This document shows, one piece after another, positions 8,946-17,676 of a stretch of 54,189 nucleotides of DNA. This stretch comes from Candidatus Aminicenantes bacterium UBA2190. Lineage in GTDB: Bacteria > Acidobacteriota > Aminicenantia > UBA2199. The notes beneath the pieces were generated by a model. That model saw nothing but the letters and a program-made list of their open reading frames with translations. It was not told the DNA's origin and ran no database searches. Position 1 is the first letter of the stretch. The number at the start of each line of letters is the position of its first letter. Position numbers and translations under genes: made by a program. The stretch covers positions 1-54,189 of the forward strand of contig DCVK01000062.1 in the NCBI GenBank assembly GCA_002335385.1. The letters are read 5' to 3'.

Positions 8946-10429
8946 ATCCGTCGCTCAATCGCATCAAGGACTCGCTGCTGGCCGGCCAGCCGATCGTCCA
9001 GATCGTCTCCTTCGAGGAGAAGCGCGTCGAGGGTTTCCTGAAAAAGCTCTGCCAGCAGACGCTGAAGAACCAGAACTATTATGCCTGGGACAGCCGCAAC
9101 GGCCTCAGCCTGGGCGAGACGCCCATCCCCGACAGCGTCTCCCCCGCGCGGGCCCTGGACGCGGCGCTGGCGGTCAGGGAGCCGGCCTTCTTCGTCTTCA
9201 GGGACCTGACGCCGCGGCTGCGCGACTCGCTGGACCTGATCCGTCAGGTACGCGAGTGCTACCTGCAGTTCAAGAACAGCCGCAAATTCCTCTTTCTGCT
9301 GTCGCCCGACGATTACCTGCCGGCGAGCCTGAAAAAGGAGATCGATATCATCCAGTTCGAACTCCCCGATTACGAGGAGCTGGAGTCCCTTTTCAACAAG
9401 TTCCTGGACTCGCTGGCCAAGGCCGGCGCCCAGGTGCAGCTCAGCGAGGAGGAAAAGAGGAATTTCGTCACCGCCGTGCAGGGGCTGACCCTGGACGAAG
9501 CCTACAAGGCCTACATGAAGGCCTTCCAGGGGCAGACGCGCATCCATATCGGCATGATTGAAAAGATCCATCTGGAAAAGAAGCAATTGATCCTGAAGGA
9601 GAACGTCCTGGAATATTTCACCCACGTCCTGACCATGGATGACATGGGCGGATTGGACAAGCTGAAGGACTGGCTGCTGAAAAGAAAGAAGGCCTTTTCC
9701 AAGGAGGCGCGCGAATTCGGCCTGGACAAGCCCAAGGGCATCCTGACCATGGGCGTCACCGGCTGCGGCAAGAGCCTGGCCTCCAAGGTCATCGCCACCC
9801 TGTGGAACCTGCCCCTGTTCCGCATGGACATGAACCTGGTCTACTCGGGAATCGCCGGGGCGCCCGAGGACGTCTTCGCCCGCTCGCTGAAGACCATGGA
9901 CTCGGTGGCGCCGGCCATCCTGTGGATCGACGAGATCGAAAGCGGCATCAGCGACAAGTCAACGGACAGCTCCTCCTCGCGCATCCTGGGCTACTTCCTG
10001 ACCTGGATGCAGGAGCACACCTCGGAGATCTTCATCGCCGCCACGGCCAACCGCATCGACCTGCTGCCGGCCGAGCTGCTGCGCCGCGGCCGCTTCGACC
10101 AGATTTTCTTCATTGACCTGCCCACGCGCAAGGAGCGCGAAGAGATCTTCAGGATCCACCTGACCAAGCGCAGCAACGACCTGAACGACTTCAACATCCC
10201 GCAGCTGGCCCAGATCACCAAGAACTGGTCGGGCTCGGAGATCGAGCAGGTGATCATTTCCGGCATGTACGAAGCCTTCGCCGACAACCGCAAGCTGCAG
10301 GAGGACGACCTCTTCGTCATTTTCGGCTCCTCGGTGCCGCTGGCCACGACCATGGAGGAACAGATCAAGAAGGTGCGCAGCTGGGCGCACAACCGCGCCG
10401 TCCGCGCCACGACCGACAAGGAATACTGA
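8942..10429 (+). CDS. Ycf46-like AAA ATPase
   Basis: 495 residues. The N-terminal ~240 residues match the domain typical of the Ycf46/FtsH-like group (begins PIVQIVSFEEKRVEGFL). The C-terminal AAA module has Walker A GVTGCGKS (near residue 271), Walker B ILWIDEIE (near 327) and the arginine-finger/second-region segment LLRRGRFDQIFF. There is no protease HExxH motif and no membrane anchor, so it is a cytosolic ATPase and not FtsH. Ycf46 proteins have been linked to CO2 or photosynthesis regulation in cyanobacteria; their role in heterotrophs is unknown. Translationally coupled to the binding lipoprotein. Confidence 0.85.
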   Translation: MNPSLNRIKDSLLAGQPIVQIVSFEEKRVEGFLKKLCQQTLKNQNYYAWDSRNGLSLGETPIPDSVSPARALDAALAVREPAFFVFRDLTPRLRDSLDLIRQVRECYLQFKNSRKFLFLLSPDDYLPASLKKEIDIIQFELPDYEELESLFNKFLDSLAKAGAQVQLSEEEKRNFVTAVQGLTLDEAYKAYMKAFQGQTRIHIGMIEKIHLEKKQLILKENVLEYFTHVLTMDDMGGLDKLKDWLLKRKKAFSKEAREFGLDKPKGILTMGVTGCGKSLASKVIATLWNLPLFRMDMNLVYSGIAGAPEDVFARSLKTMDSVAPAILWIDEIESGISDKSTDSSSSRILGYFLTWMQEHTSEIFIAATANRIDLLPAELLRRGRFDQIFFIDLPTRKEREEIFRIHLTKRSNDLNDFNIPQLAQITKNWSGSEIEQVIISGMYEAFADNRKLQEDDLFVIFGSSVPLATTMEEQIKKVRSWAHNRAVRATTDKEY

Positions 10430-10434
10430 AGGCG

Positions 10435-10545
10435 GAGTTCGATGTTCCACGTCCGACGTTCGACGTTAGCGGCAATTCAGCAATATTTTTGGATATCGTC
10501 CAGAGCTTTGCCAACATCGAACATCGAACTTCGAACGTCGAACCT
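10435..10545. repeat. Intergenic inverted repeat of GTTCGAYGTTC units
   Basis: Left arm 10435-10468 is made of GTTCGATGTTC/GACGTTCGACGTT-like units. Right arm 10512-10545 contains the complementary ATCGAACATCGAAC and TTCGAACGTCGAAC units. The arms can fold into an imperfect hairpin around an AT-rich centre. A related one-armed copy is at 45758-45779, and the two loci share TTCGAACGTCGAAC exactly. Read as protein it gives an artefactual N-terminus (NIEHRTSNVE) for the downstream gene. Confidence 0.7.
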
Positions 10546-10569
10546 GGATTCATTTGCCTTGAAAGTCCG

Positions 10570-11043
10570 ATGAGCAACGCTCCGCCACGCTTCGCCTGCG
10601 ACGTCATGCTCGGGAGCACGGCCAAATGGCTGCGCCTGCTCGGCTTCGACACGTATTACGATCACAGGGCCGACGACGCGGACCTGAAGAAATTATGCCT
10701 GTCCGGGGACCGGCTGCTCCTGACCAAGGACGTGGCCCTGCACGAGGCCATGCCCGCCGGCACCAGCCGCCTGGTGGAGGCCGTTCATCCCCGGGAGCAG
10801 CTGGAAGAGATCGCCGCCGCCTGCCAGCTGGTTCGCTTCCCCTTGCCGCCGCGCTGCTCCGTGTGCAACGGCGAGCTGGCTGCGATCGAAAAAAATATGG
10901 CAAGGGACCGGGTCCCGCCCTACATTTTCCGTACCCAGGACCATTTCCAGCGCTGTGCGCAATGCCGCCGGCTCTACTGGCCGGGGACGCACCGCGAGCG
11001 CATCGTCGAGCGCATCATGAAGATCAGGAAAGCTTGCGATTGA
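10570..11043 (+). CDS. Mut7-C RNase-domain protein with zinc ribbon (DUF82)
   Basis: 157-residue cytosolic protein of the Mut7-C family, predicted to have a PIN-like RNase fold. Visible segments are CDVMLGSTAKWLRLLGFDT near the N-terminus, DRLLLTKD, and a zinc-ribbon pair CSVCNGEL / CAQCRRLYWPGTH at the C-terminus. The open frame runs further upstream, but that part is the GAAC-type repeat; the ATG at 10570 begins the conserved domain. Its 3' end overlaps the convergent larB end by 20 bases. Confidence 0.8.
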   Translation: MSNAPPRFACDVMLGSTAKWLRLLGFDTYYDHRADDADLKKLCLSGDRLLLTKDVALHEAMPAGTSRLVEAVHPREQLEEIAAACQLVRFPLPPRCSVCNGELAAIEKNMARDRVPPYIFRTQDHFQRCAQCRRLYWPGTHRERIVERIMKIRKACD

Positions 11044-11773
11044 TCAGCGTCGCCTGGTAGGCGGCGCCGAAGCCGTTGTCGATGTTGACCACCGAGATGC
11101 CGCCGGCGCAGGAGTTGAGCATCGACAACAGCGCCGACAGGCCGTAAAAATTGGCGCCATAGCCCACCGAGGTCGGCACGGCGATGACCGGCGTCGAGGT
11201 CAGGCCGGCAACGACCGAGGGCAGCGCCCCCTCCATGCCGGCCACGGCGATGATCACCGTGGCGCGGTTCAGCCTGGCGCGCAGGCTCAGGACACGGGCC
11301 AGGCAGGCGATGCCCACGTCGTACTCCCTGTCGGTGCGGTTCCCCAGGTAGCGGGACGAAACATAGGCTTCCTCGGCGACCCTCTCGTCCGAGGCGCCGG
11401 CCGACAGGACCAGGACCCGGCCCTTGTGGGTCTCCACCGGCCTGCGCCCGCAGGTGACGATGCGGGCGGCATCATGGTAGCAAAGGGAAGGGAATTCCTT
11501 TTTCAGTTCCGCGAAGCGCCCGGCATCGACGCGGGTGATCAGCAGGTCCTCGCCCATCTCGCTGAATTTGCCGATGATGCGCCGCAATTGCTCCGGGCTC
11601 TTCCCCTGTCCGAAGATGACCTCGGGGATGCCGCGGCGCAGGCGGCGGTGGAAATCCAGCTTGATGCTCCGCTCGTCGCTGAAGGGAAAGTTCTCCAGGA
11701 AAGAGAGAAGTCCCTTTTCTGAAAGCTCGCCGCGCCGCAGGGCGCTAATCTTTCGCTTCAGTGCTTCCTTCAT
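11024..11773 (-). CDS. larB: LarB, pyridinium-3,5-biscarboxylate mononucleotide synthase
   Basis: LarB carboxylates and hydrolyses nicotinate adenine dinucleotide in the first step of the nickel-pincer nucleotide (lactate racemase cofactor) pathway. It resembles the AIR carboxylase PurE. The 249-residue length and segments such as VAGMEGALPSVVAGL, PVIAVPTSVGYG and VVNIDNGFGAAYQA fit LarB. No larC, larE or larA is in the window. Its start overlaps the DUF362 gene by 29 bases, so the two are probably one transcript. Confidence 0.87.
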   Translation of the reverse strand: MKEALKRKISALRRGELSEKGLLSFLENFPFSDERSIKLDFHRRLRRGIPEVIFGQGKSPEQLRRIIGKFSEMGEDLLITRVDAGRFAELKKEFPSLCYHDAARIVTCGRRPVETHKGRVLVLSAGASDERVAEEAYVSSRYLGNRTDREYDVGIACLARVLSLRARLNRATVIIAVAGMEGALPSVVAGLTSTPVIAVPTSVGYGANFYGLSALLSMLNSCAGGISVVNIDNGFGAAYQATLINRKLS

Positions 11774-12746
11774 GGGCCTGGGGGGAGGGCGGCGCAGGGC
11801 CGACCGGGCGCGGCCGCTCGCGGTACTTTCTCTGCCGCTGGAAGAGCGGGTGGGGCCGGTAGGGGAACTTCACCGTCTGCGGGTCGATGCCGATGACGTT
11901 CTGCCAGCGGTTGTTGCCCAGGCCGGCATGGAACGCGAGCTCGAGATACGGCACGTCGTCGGAGTTGAAGCCCATCACATGGGTGGCCAGGGCGTCGGCG
12001 GCCACGGCATCCTCGGAGGCGACGGCGAAGCCGTGGAACACCGGGCTGCCCTTGATCGGCCCCTTGCCCTCCATGCCGTACAGCCCGTCGATGAGCACCA
12101 GCGACGGCGTGATCTGCTTCAGCAGGGCGACGAAGTTGCGGTTGGCGCACTGCACCAGCTGGAAATATCTCTCGCTCTGGGAGAAGTTGATGCGCTTCAT
12201 CTCCTGCGCCGAGGCGCCGAACATGAGCACGCGCTGCTCCGGCTTGACGAAACCGACCAGGTTGGGGATGGACAGGGAGACCGGGAAGATGTTGTGGGTC
12301 TTGGGCGGCACCACCGAGACCAGGTAGTCGGCGGGAAAGCGGCAGTACTGCACCTGCTGCGGCCCGCTGACGGTCTCGATGTCCAGGGTGTGCTCATGGG
12401 GCAGCTCGTCGAGGTTGCAGAGCCGTGCCCCCTGCATCTCCACTTCCTTGTATTTGAACTTGTAGAAGATGTCCCAGGTGGTCTTGGCGGAGAAAAAGGC
12501 CCCGTCGGAGCCCTCGATGACGGTGATCGGGCCAACGGCGAACCTGTCGCGCAGGTAATGGATCAGCGAATCGACCGTCTCGTAGTGGGTGTTGGCGTAG
12601 ATCTCCTTGGCCCCGGACAGGTTGATCTTGATGGCCACCCGGTCGCCGGCGCGCAGGGAAAGGAAGGGCGCGATGTGATCCATGATCTTGGGGACGAACT
12701 CGTTCTGCTTGGTCTCCTTGATCAGTACGATCTCTTTGCGCTTCAT
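11745..12746 (-). CDS. DUF362 domain-containing protein
   Basis: 333 residues matching the DUF362 family, whose biochemical role is poorly known; many members carry ferredoxin modules, but this one has no CxxCxxC cluster. Recognisable parts are RAGDRVAIKINLSGA near the N-terminus, VVPPKTH, LVLIDGLYGMEGKGP and ASEDAVAADALATHVMGF. The C-terminus is Pro/Arg-rich and overlaps larB. The ATG has no good Shine-Dalgarno sequence. A promoter and a 17-codon leader ORF precede it, so its expression may be controlled at translation or attenuation. Confidence 0.78.
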   Translation of the reverse strand: MKRKEIVLIKETKQNEFVPKIMDHIAPFLSLRAGDRVAIKINLSGAKEIYANTHYETVDSLIHYLRDRFAVGPITVIEGSDGAFFSAKTTWDIFYKFKYKEVEMQGARLCNLDELPHEHTLDIETVSGPQQVQYCRFPADYLVSVVPPKTHNIFPVSLSIPNLVGFVKPEQRVLMFGASAQEMKRINFSQSERYFQLVQCANRNFVALLKQITPSLVLIDGLYGMEGKGPIKGSPVFHGFAVASEDAVAADALATHVMGFNSDDVPYLELAFHAGLGNNRWQNVIGIDPQTVKFPYRPHPLFQRQRKYRERPRPVGPAPPSPQAHEGSTEAKD

Positions 12747-12819
12747 GAGTCCGGCCCGGAAAGTTCGATCATCAGAGCCTGTTTCGCCCGGGGGTCATTG
12801 GTCCTCGTGCTGGCCGGAA

Positions 12820-12873
12820 CTAGGCCATGATCCGGGAGCGGATCCCGAAGACAGCGAGCCGAACCTTCTTCAT
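12820..12873 (-). CDS. 17-codon leader ORF before DUF362-larB
   Basis: Encodes the 17-residue peptide MKKVRLAVFGIRSRIMA, with GGAGG five bases before the ATG. It lies between a well-formed promoter (12895-12923) and the DUF362 start 73 bases further on. Its ribosome site is better than that of DUF362 itself. It could be a regulatory leader peptide, a small real protein or a chance reading frame. Confidence 0.4.
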   Translation of the reverse strand: MKKVRLAVFGIRSRIMA

Positions 12874-12894
12874 CTGAACCTCCAGGGGGAGCAT

Positions 12895-12923
12895 ATTATA
12901 TCATTAAAAATTTCAGAATTCAA
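12895..12923 (-). promoter_or_regulatory. Promoter for the leader ORF-DUF362-larB transcript
   Basis: On the minus strand: TTGAAT (12918-12923), 17-base spacer, TATAAT (12895-12900). The start of transcription is expected near 12888, leaving a leader of about 140 bases before DUF362. Confidence 0.65.
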
Positions 12924-12942
12924 AACCGCGGCCGGCTCCGAC

Positions 12943-14070
12943 TCAATGGCGGCGCAGGACGAACAGCAGCAGGAACAGCGCCCAGAAAGCACGGAAGCCC
13001 CAGCGCCACAACAGCGGCCGCTTCTCCTTGAGGTGCTGGTACAGGAGGGCCAGGGCGAAGACGAGCATCTGCACGGCCAGAAAGAGGAGCAGCGCCGGGA
13101 ATACGGTCAGCGAGTCGGCGAAGAGCGGCTTCAAGCCCTTGCCGAAGACCGAACTGAAGATGATGAACAGGTGCAGCACGTAGACGAAAAGCGATTCGCT
13201 CCCCGCCCTCTTCAACAGGTCCAAAAAGCGTCCGCCCCAGCGGCGCAGCAGCAGGTCGCACAGGCACAACAGCAAGAAAACGGCTCCGGCCTTGTTCAGG
13301 ATGCTGAGCAGGTCGTGCATGGGCCGGGCGAGTCCGGAACGGAACCAGAAAAAAAACCATGGAAAGGACAGCAGGCCGGCCGCCAGCAGCAGCCGGAAAA
13401 AATGCTCCTTCCTCATCCGCGCATACAGGTAGGCGGCCACGATGCCGAGACAGAGAAAACCCAGCCAAGGAAAGAGGGGGAACATCGAGACGCGGTAATC
13501 GAGATAGGGGTCGATGGCCGGATGCAGGCGGATGTTCTTCGTTATCTCCCGCAGCAGGAAAAAAAGCACCCCGGCCAGGGCCGACACCAGCACCACCGCC
13601 TTTTCTTTCTTCAGCAGCACCGCCAGCAGCGTGAACAACAGCAGGCCGACGCCGATGCACTGCAGGATGTCGACCCGTAAGAAGTCCGCGGCCTGGCCCC
13701 GGGACGCGAACGCCAGGGTCTTGCGCAGCGAAAAGAAGGGCAAATGGACCCAGTAGCCGACGGCGATGACGAAGAGAATGCGCCGCACGCGCCTGAAGAA
13801 GGCCTGGTCCAGGCGGACGTAGTTCTGGTGCTTGTTATGAAAGGAGAGGAAGGCGGCGAAACCGGCGACGAACAGGAATCCCGGCGCCACGAAGCCATGC
13901 AATACCTCATGGAGCCTGAACCAAGGCTCCTGGCGCACGGACGGCAGCAGGTAAGCGCGGAAGAGATGCCCCTGGATCATGAAGAACAGGACGATGAAGC
14001 GGAAGAGATCGACGGAATCCACGCGCTTCACGGGCCCGGCGTCAGCATTCAGCCATTTGCTCCAGGACAT
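12943..14070 (-). CDS. Multi-pass membrane acyltransferase-like protein (DUF1624/HGSNAT-like)
   Basis: 375 residues with about ten hydrophobic segments. The N-terminal part (KRVDSVDLFRFIVLFFMIQGH) resembles the DUF1624/heparan-alpha-glucosaminide acetyltransferase and acyltransferase-3 superfamily, whose members move acyl groups across or at the membrane. The frame opens 15 codons earlier, but a promoter at 14083-14111 would start transcription near 14076, which supports the ATG at 14070. The acceptor is unknown. It lies 197 bases upstream of DUF362 on the same strand, which has its own promoter. Confidence 0.7.
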   Translation of the reverse strand: MSWSKWLNADAGPVKRVDSVDLFRFIVLFFMIQGHLFRAYLLPSVRQEPWFRLHEVLHGFVAPGFLFVAGFAAFLSFHNKHQNYVRLDQAFFRRVRRILFVIAVGYWVHLPFFSLRKTLAFASRGQAADFLRVDILQCIGVGLLLFTLLAVLLKKEKAVVLVSALAGVLFFLLREITKNIRLHPAIDPYLDYRVSMFPLFPWLGFLCLGIVAAYLYARMRKEHFFRLLLAAGLLSFPWFFFWFRSGLARPMHDLLSILNKAGAVFLLLCLCDLLLRRWGGRFLDLLKRAGSESLFVYVLHLFIIFSSVFGKGLKPLFADSLTVFPALLLFLAVQMLVFALALLYQHLKEKRPLLWRWGFRAFWALFLLLFVLRRH

Positions 14071-14082
14071 AGTCGTCCGCCC

Positions 14083-14111
14083 ATGGTACCTCCGCTGGCG
14101 GCAAAAATCAA
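14083..14111 (-). promoter_or_regulatory. Promoter for the acyltransferase-like gene
   Basis: Minus strand TTGATT (14106-14111), 17-base spacer, TACCAT (14083-14088). The -10 box ends 12 bases before the ATG at 14070, giving a very short leader. Confidence 0.5.
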
Positions 14112-14243
14112 GCACGCTGCAAGAAAAAGCCCCGGCGATTGTAGGCGAAGCGCGAAAAACAATCGCATCCGGGAATGCGTAGAACCAATTCGGACCACGG
14201 CAAGGTAAGGCATGATGAAAGCAGGCATCCCCAGGAGGACACC

Positions 14244-15515
14244 GTGAGCATGAAGGGCGGCAAGAAAAAATGGATCATTCTGCCGGCGGCCGCGCTGCTG
14301 ATCGCGGCGCTGGCCTGGCTCCTCACCCAAGGGGGGGACAAGGCCCAGAACCGGTACACCCTGACCCCGATCGATCGCGGCGACCTGGAGGCCGTCGTCT
14401 CCTCGACCGGGACGCTGAGCGCCGTGATGACGGTCCAGGTCGGCACCCAGGTATCCGGACGCATCGCCAAGATCTATACCGACTTCAACCAGACCGTGAA
14501 GCAGGGCGACCTGATCGCCTTGCTGGATACCTCGGCGCTGCAGATGGCCGTCTCGGAGGCTGAATCATCCCATGCCAAGGCCCAGGCCCAGCTGAAGCAG
14601 GCCCAACAGGACCTGGAGCGCGTACAATACCTTTTCAAGGAAAACATCAAGACAAAAAACGACCTCGAGATGGCCCAGGTCAACCATGAGCTGGCCGTGG
14701 CCACGGTGAAATCAGCCAAATCCGGCCTGGAACGGGCGCGCATCAACCTCGGTTACGCCTCCATCTACGCCCCCATCGACGGCATCGTCATATCGCGCAA
14801 CATCGACGTAGGCCAGACCGTGGCCGCCAGCCTATCCTCGCCCACACTGTTCCTCATCGCCAACGACCTGGAAAAGATGCAGATCCTGGCCAACGTCGAC
14901 GAGAGCGACATCGGCCATATCAAGAACGGCCAGGACGTGCGCTTCACCATCCAGGCCCAGCCCAACCGCACCTTCACCGGCCAGGTCAGCCAGATCCGCC
15001 TGGAACCGACCACGGTGAACAACGTGGTCAACTACACCGTGGTCATCAACGTGGCCAACAGGGACGGACTCCTGCTGCCGGGCATGACCGCCACGATCGA
15101 CTTCATCGTCGGCCAGGCCAGGGACGTCCTGCGCGTGGCCAATGCCGCCCTGCGCCTCAAACCCAGCGAGGACATGCTCGCCGGCCTGCGCAAGGAGTTC
15201 GCCGCCCGAAGGGCCGGGCAGCCGGGGGCGGCACCCGCCGCGCCCTCCGGACAGGTTCCGGCGATGAGCGGCGGCCCGCCAATGCCCGGCGCCAACGGCA
15301 ACGGCCGCACCCGGCCCAATAATGCGGCCCTGATCTGGTACCTCGACGCCTCGGGCGGCGTGAAAGCGGCCCGGGTGAGGACGGGCATCAGCGACGGCCA
15401 GATGACCGAGATCAAGACCGATGAGCTCAAGGAAGGAATGGAGGTCATCAAGAGCATCAACCTGACCGCCAAGGAGCAGGCCGCCGGCAGGATGCCGCGC
15501 ATGAGGATCCTGTGA
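14244..15515 (+). CDS. RND/MacA-type periplasmic adaptor (HlyD family)
   Basis: 423-residue membrane-fusion protein that links an inner-membrane ABC exporter to an outer-membrane channel. It has an N-terminal membrane anchor (WIILPAAALLIAALAWLL), lipoyl halves around a coiled-coil hairpin (LDTSALQMAVSEAES through ERARINLGYASIYAPIDGIV), then beta-barrel and membrane-proximal domains. A Pro/Gly-rich insert sits near residues 320-360. The GTG start is chosen because AGGAGG lies five bases upstream; an ATG two codons later is the alternative. It leads a three-gene MacAB-like operon. Confidence 0.88.
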   Translation: MSMKGGKKKWIILPAAALLIAALAWLLTQGGDKAQNRYTLTPIDRGDLEAVVSSTGTLSAVMTVQVGTQVSGRIAKIYTDFNQTVKQGDLIALLDTSALQMAVSEAESSHAKAQAQLKQAQQDLERVQYLFKENIKTKNDLEMAQVNHELAVATVKSAKSGLERARINLGYASIYAPIDGIVISRNIDVGQTVAASLSSPTLFLIANDLEKMQILANVDESDIGHIKNGQDVRFTIQAQPNRTFTGQVSQIRLEPTTVNNVVNYTVVINVANRDGLLLPGMTATIDFIVGQARDVLRVANAALRLKPSEDMLAGLRKEFAARRAGQPGAAPAAPSGQVPAMSGGPPMPGANGNGRTRPNNAALIWYLDASGGVKAARVRTGISDGQMTEIKTDELKEGMEVIKSINLTAKEQAAGRMPRMRIL

Positions 15516-15534
15516 CCCGCCCCGGAAAGGCCGC

Positions 15535-16298
<764 letters not shown>

Positions 16299-16302
<4 letters not shown>

Positions 16303-17516
16303 AATGGAAGAACCTGATCAAGGTGGCCTTCAAATCGATCGTCAAGAACAAGATGCGCACCCTGCTCACCATGCTGGGCATCATTATCGGCGTCGCCGCC
16401 GTCATCGTCATGGTCGCCATCGGCAAGGGAGCCGAGAAGCGCATCCAGGACCAGATCGCCAGCATGGGCACCAACCTGCTGACCATCTTCCCCGGTTCCA
16501 TGCAGTCGCGCGGCGTGCGCATGGGACCCGACTCGGGCGTGCAGCTGACCCTGGACGACGTGGAGCGCCTGAAGCGCGAAGCCACCCTGGTCCAGGCCGT
16601 CTCGCCGATGGTGCGCAGCGGCGCCCAGCTCATCGGCGGCAGCGGCAACTGGAATTCGAGCGTCTGGGGGGTCTCCGAGCAGTATCTGGAGATCCGCGAC
16701 TGGTCACTGAGCTCGGGGGAATTTTTCTCCAGCGCCGACGTCCGCGCCCAAAACAAGGTCTGCGTCGTCGGCCAGACCATCGTCAAGAACCTGTTCGCGG
16801 GCGACGACCCGGTCGGCCAGCAGCTGCGCGTGCGCAACGTCCCCTTCCGCATCATCGGCGTCCTGAAGGAAAGAGGGCAAAGCTCATTCGGCCAGGACCA
16901 GGACGACCTGATCATCGCTCCCTACTCCACCGTGCTGACCCGCCTGAGCGGCCAAGTGCACGTCAACCAGATCCTGGTGCGCGCCGTCTCGCTGGAGCAG
17001 ATGGAGTCGGCCCAGGCCGAGGTCACCGCAATCATGCGGGATGCCCACCGGATCCCCGAGGGGGGCGACGACGACTTCACGGTGCGCAACCAGACGGACA
17101 TCGCCGCCACCGCCCAGGAGACCTCCAGCGTTTTGACCATGCTGCTGGCCTCCATCGCCAGCATCTCGCTGCTGGTGGGCGGCATCGGCATCATGAACAT
17201 CATGCTGGTCTCGGTCACCGAGCGCACCCACGAGATCGGCATCCGCATGGCCATCGGCGCCCGCGGTCACGACATCCTGGTGCAGTTCCTCATCGAAGCC
17301 GTGGTCCTCAGCCTATCCGGCGGGCTGATCGGAGTGCTGATCGGCTTCCTGGCCACCTGGATCGTCAACATGGCCACCGACTGGGTCACGGTCATCTCGC
17401 CGACCAACGTCCTGCTCTCCTTCGGCTTCGCCGGCGCGGTGGGCATCTTCTTCGGTTACTACCCGGCGCGCAAGGCTGCCGCCCTCAACCCCATCGAGGC
17501 GCTGCGCTACGAGTAA
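16299..17516 (+). CDS. ABC transporter permease (MacB/FtsX family)
   Basis: 405 residues: a first membrane helix (LLTMLGIIIGVAAVIVMVAI, ~residues 23-42), a large periplasmic MacB-PCD-like domain, and three C-terminal helices starting with ISLLVGGIGIMNIMLVSVTE. The conserved RTHEIGIRMAIGAR coupling segment and the final PARKAAALNPIEALRYE motif are typical. With the adaptor and ATPase it forms a tripartite exporter; the outer-membrane channel is not in the window. Confidence 0.92.
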
Positions 17517-17639
17517 ACCCGCCCTGCCGTGCCCCGTTCCCGCTGACGAGAACTCCGCCTTTTCATGCCTGGCGATCGCCTGAGCGGCGGCGCGCCATCC
17601 CCTTCCGCCCGCTGTTCCCGCCCTGCCGCCGGCCGGGAG

Positions 17640-17668
17640 TTGCAAGAGGCGTTTTTTTTTATTACTAT
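17640..17668 (+). promoter_or_regulatory. Promoter for the ATP-grasp gene (near-leaderless)
   Basis: TTGCAA (17640-17645), 17-base spacer containing a run of nine T, TACTAT (17663-17668). The ATG is eight bases after the -10 box, so the transcript should begin at or within a base or two of the start codon. Confidence 0.6.
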
Positions 17669-17676
17669 AGAAAGGA

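Noticed and set aside
8942..10429. FtsH-type membrane protease
   Set aside because: No HExxH motif and no membrane helices; matches the Ycf46 layout.
10489..10569. N-terminal extension of the Mut7-C protein
   Set aside because: It translates the GAAC-type repeat (NIEHRTSNVE), a well-known artefact pattern; the domain begins at the ATG at 10570.
11535..12830. 431-codon plus-strand open frame opposite larB/DUF362
   Set aside because: Shadow frame; its content mirrors codon positions of the minus-strand genes.
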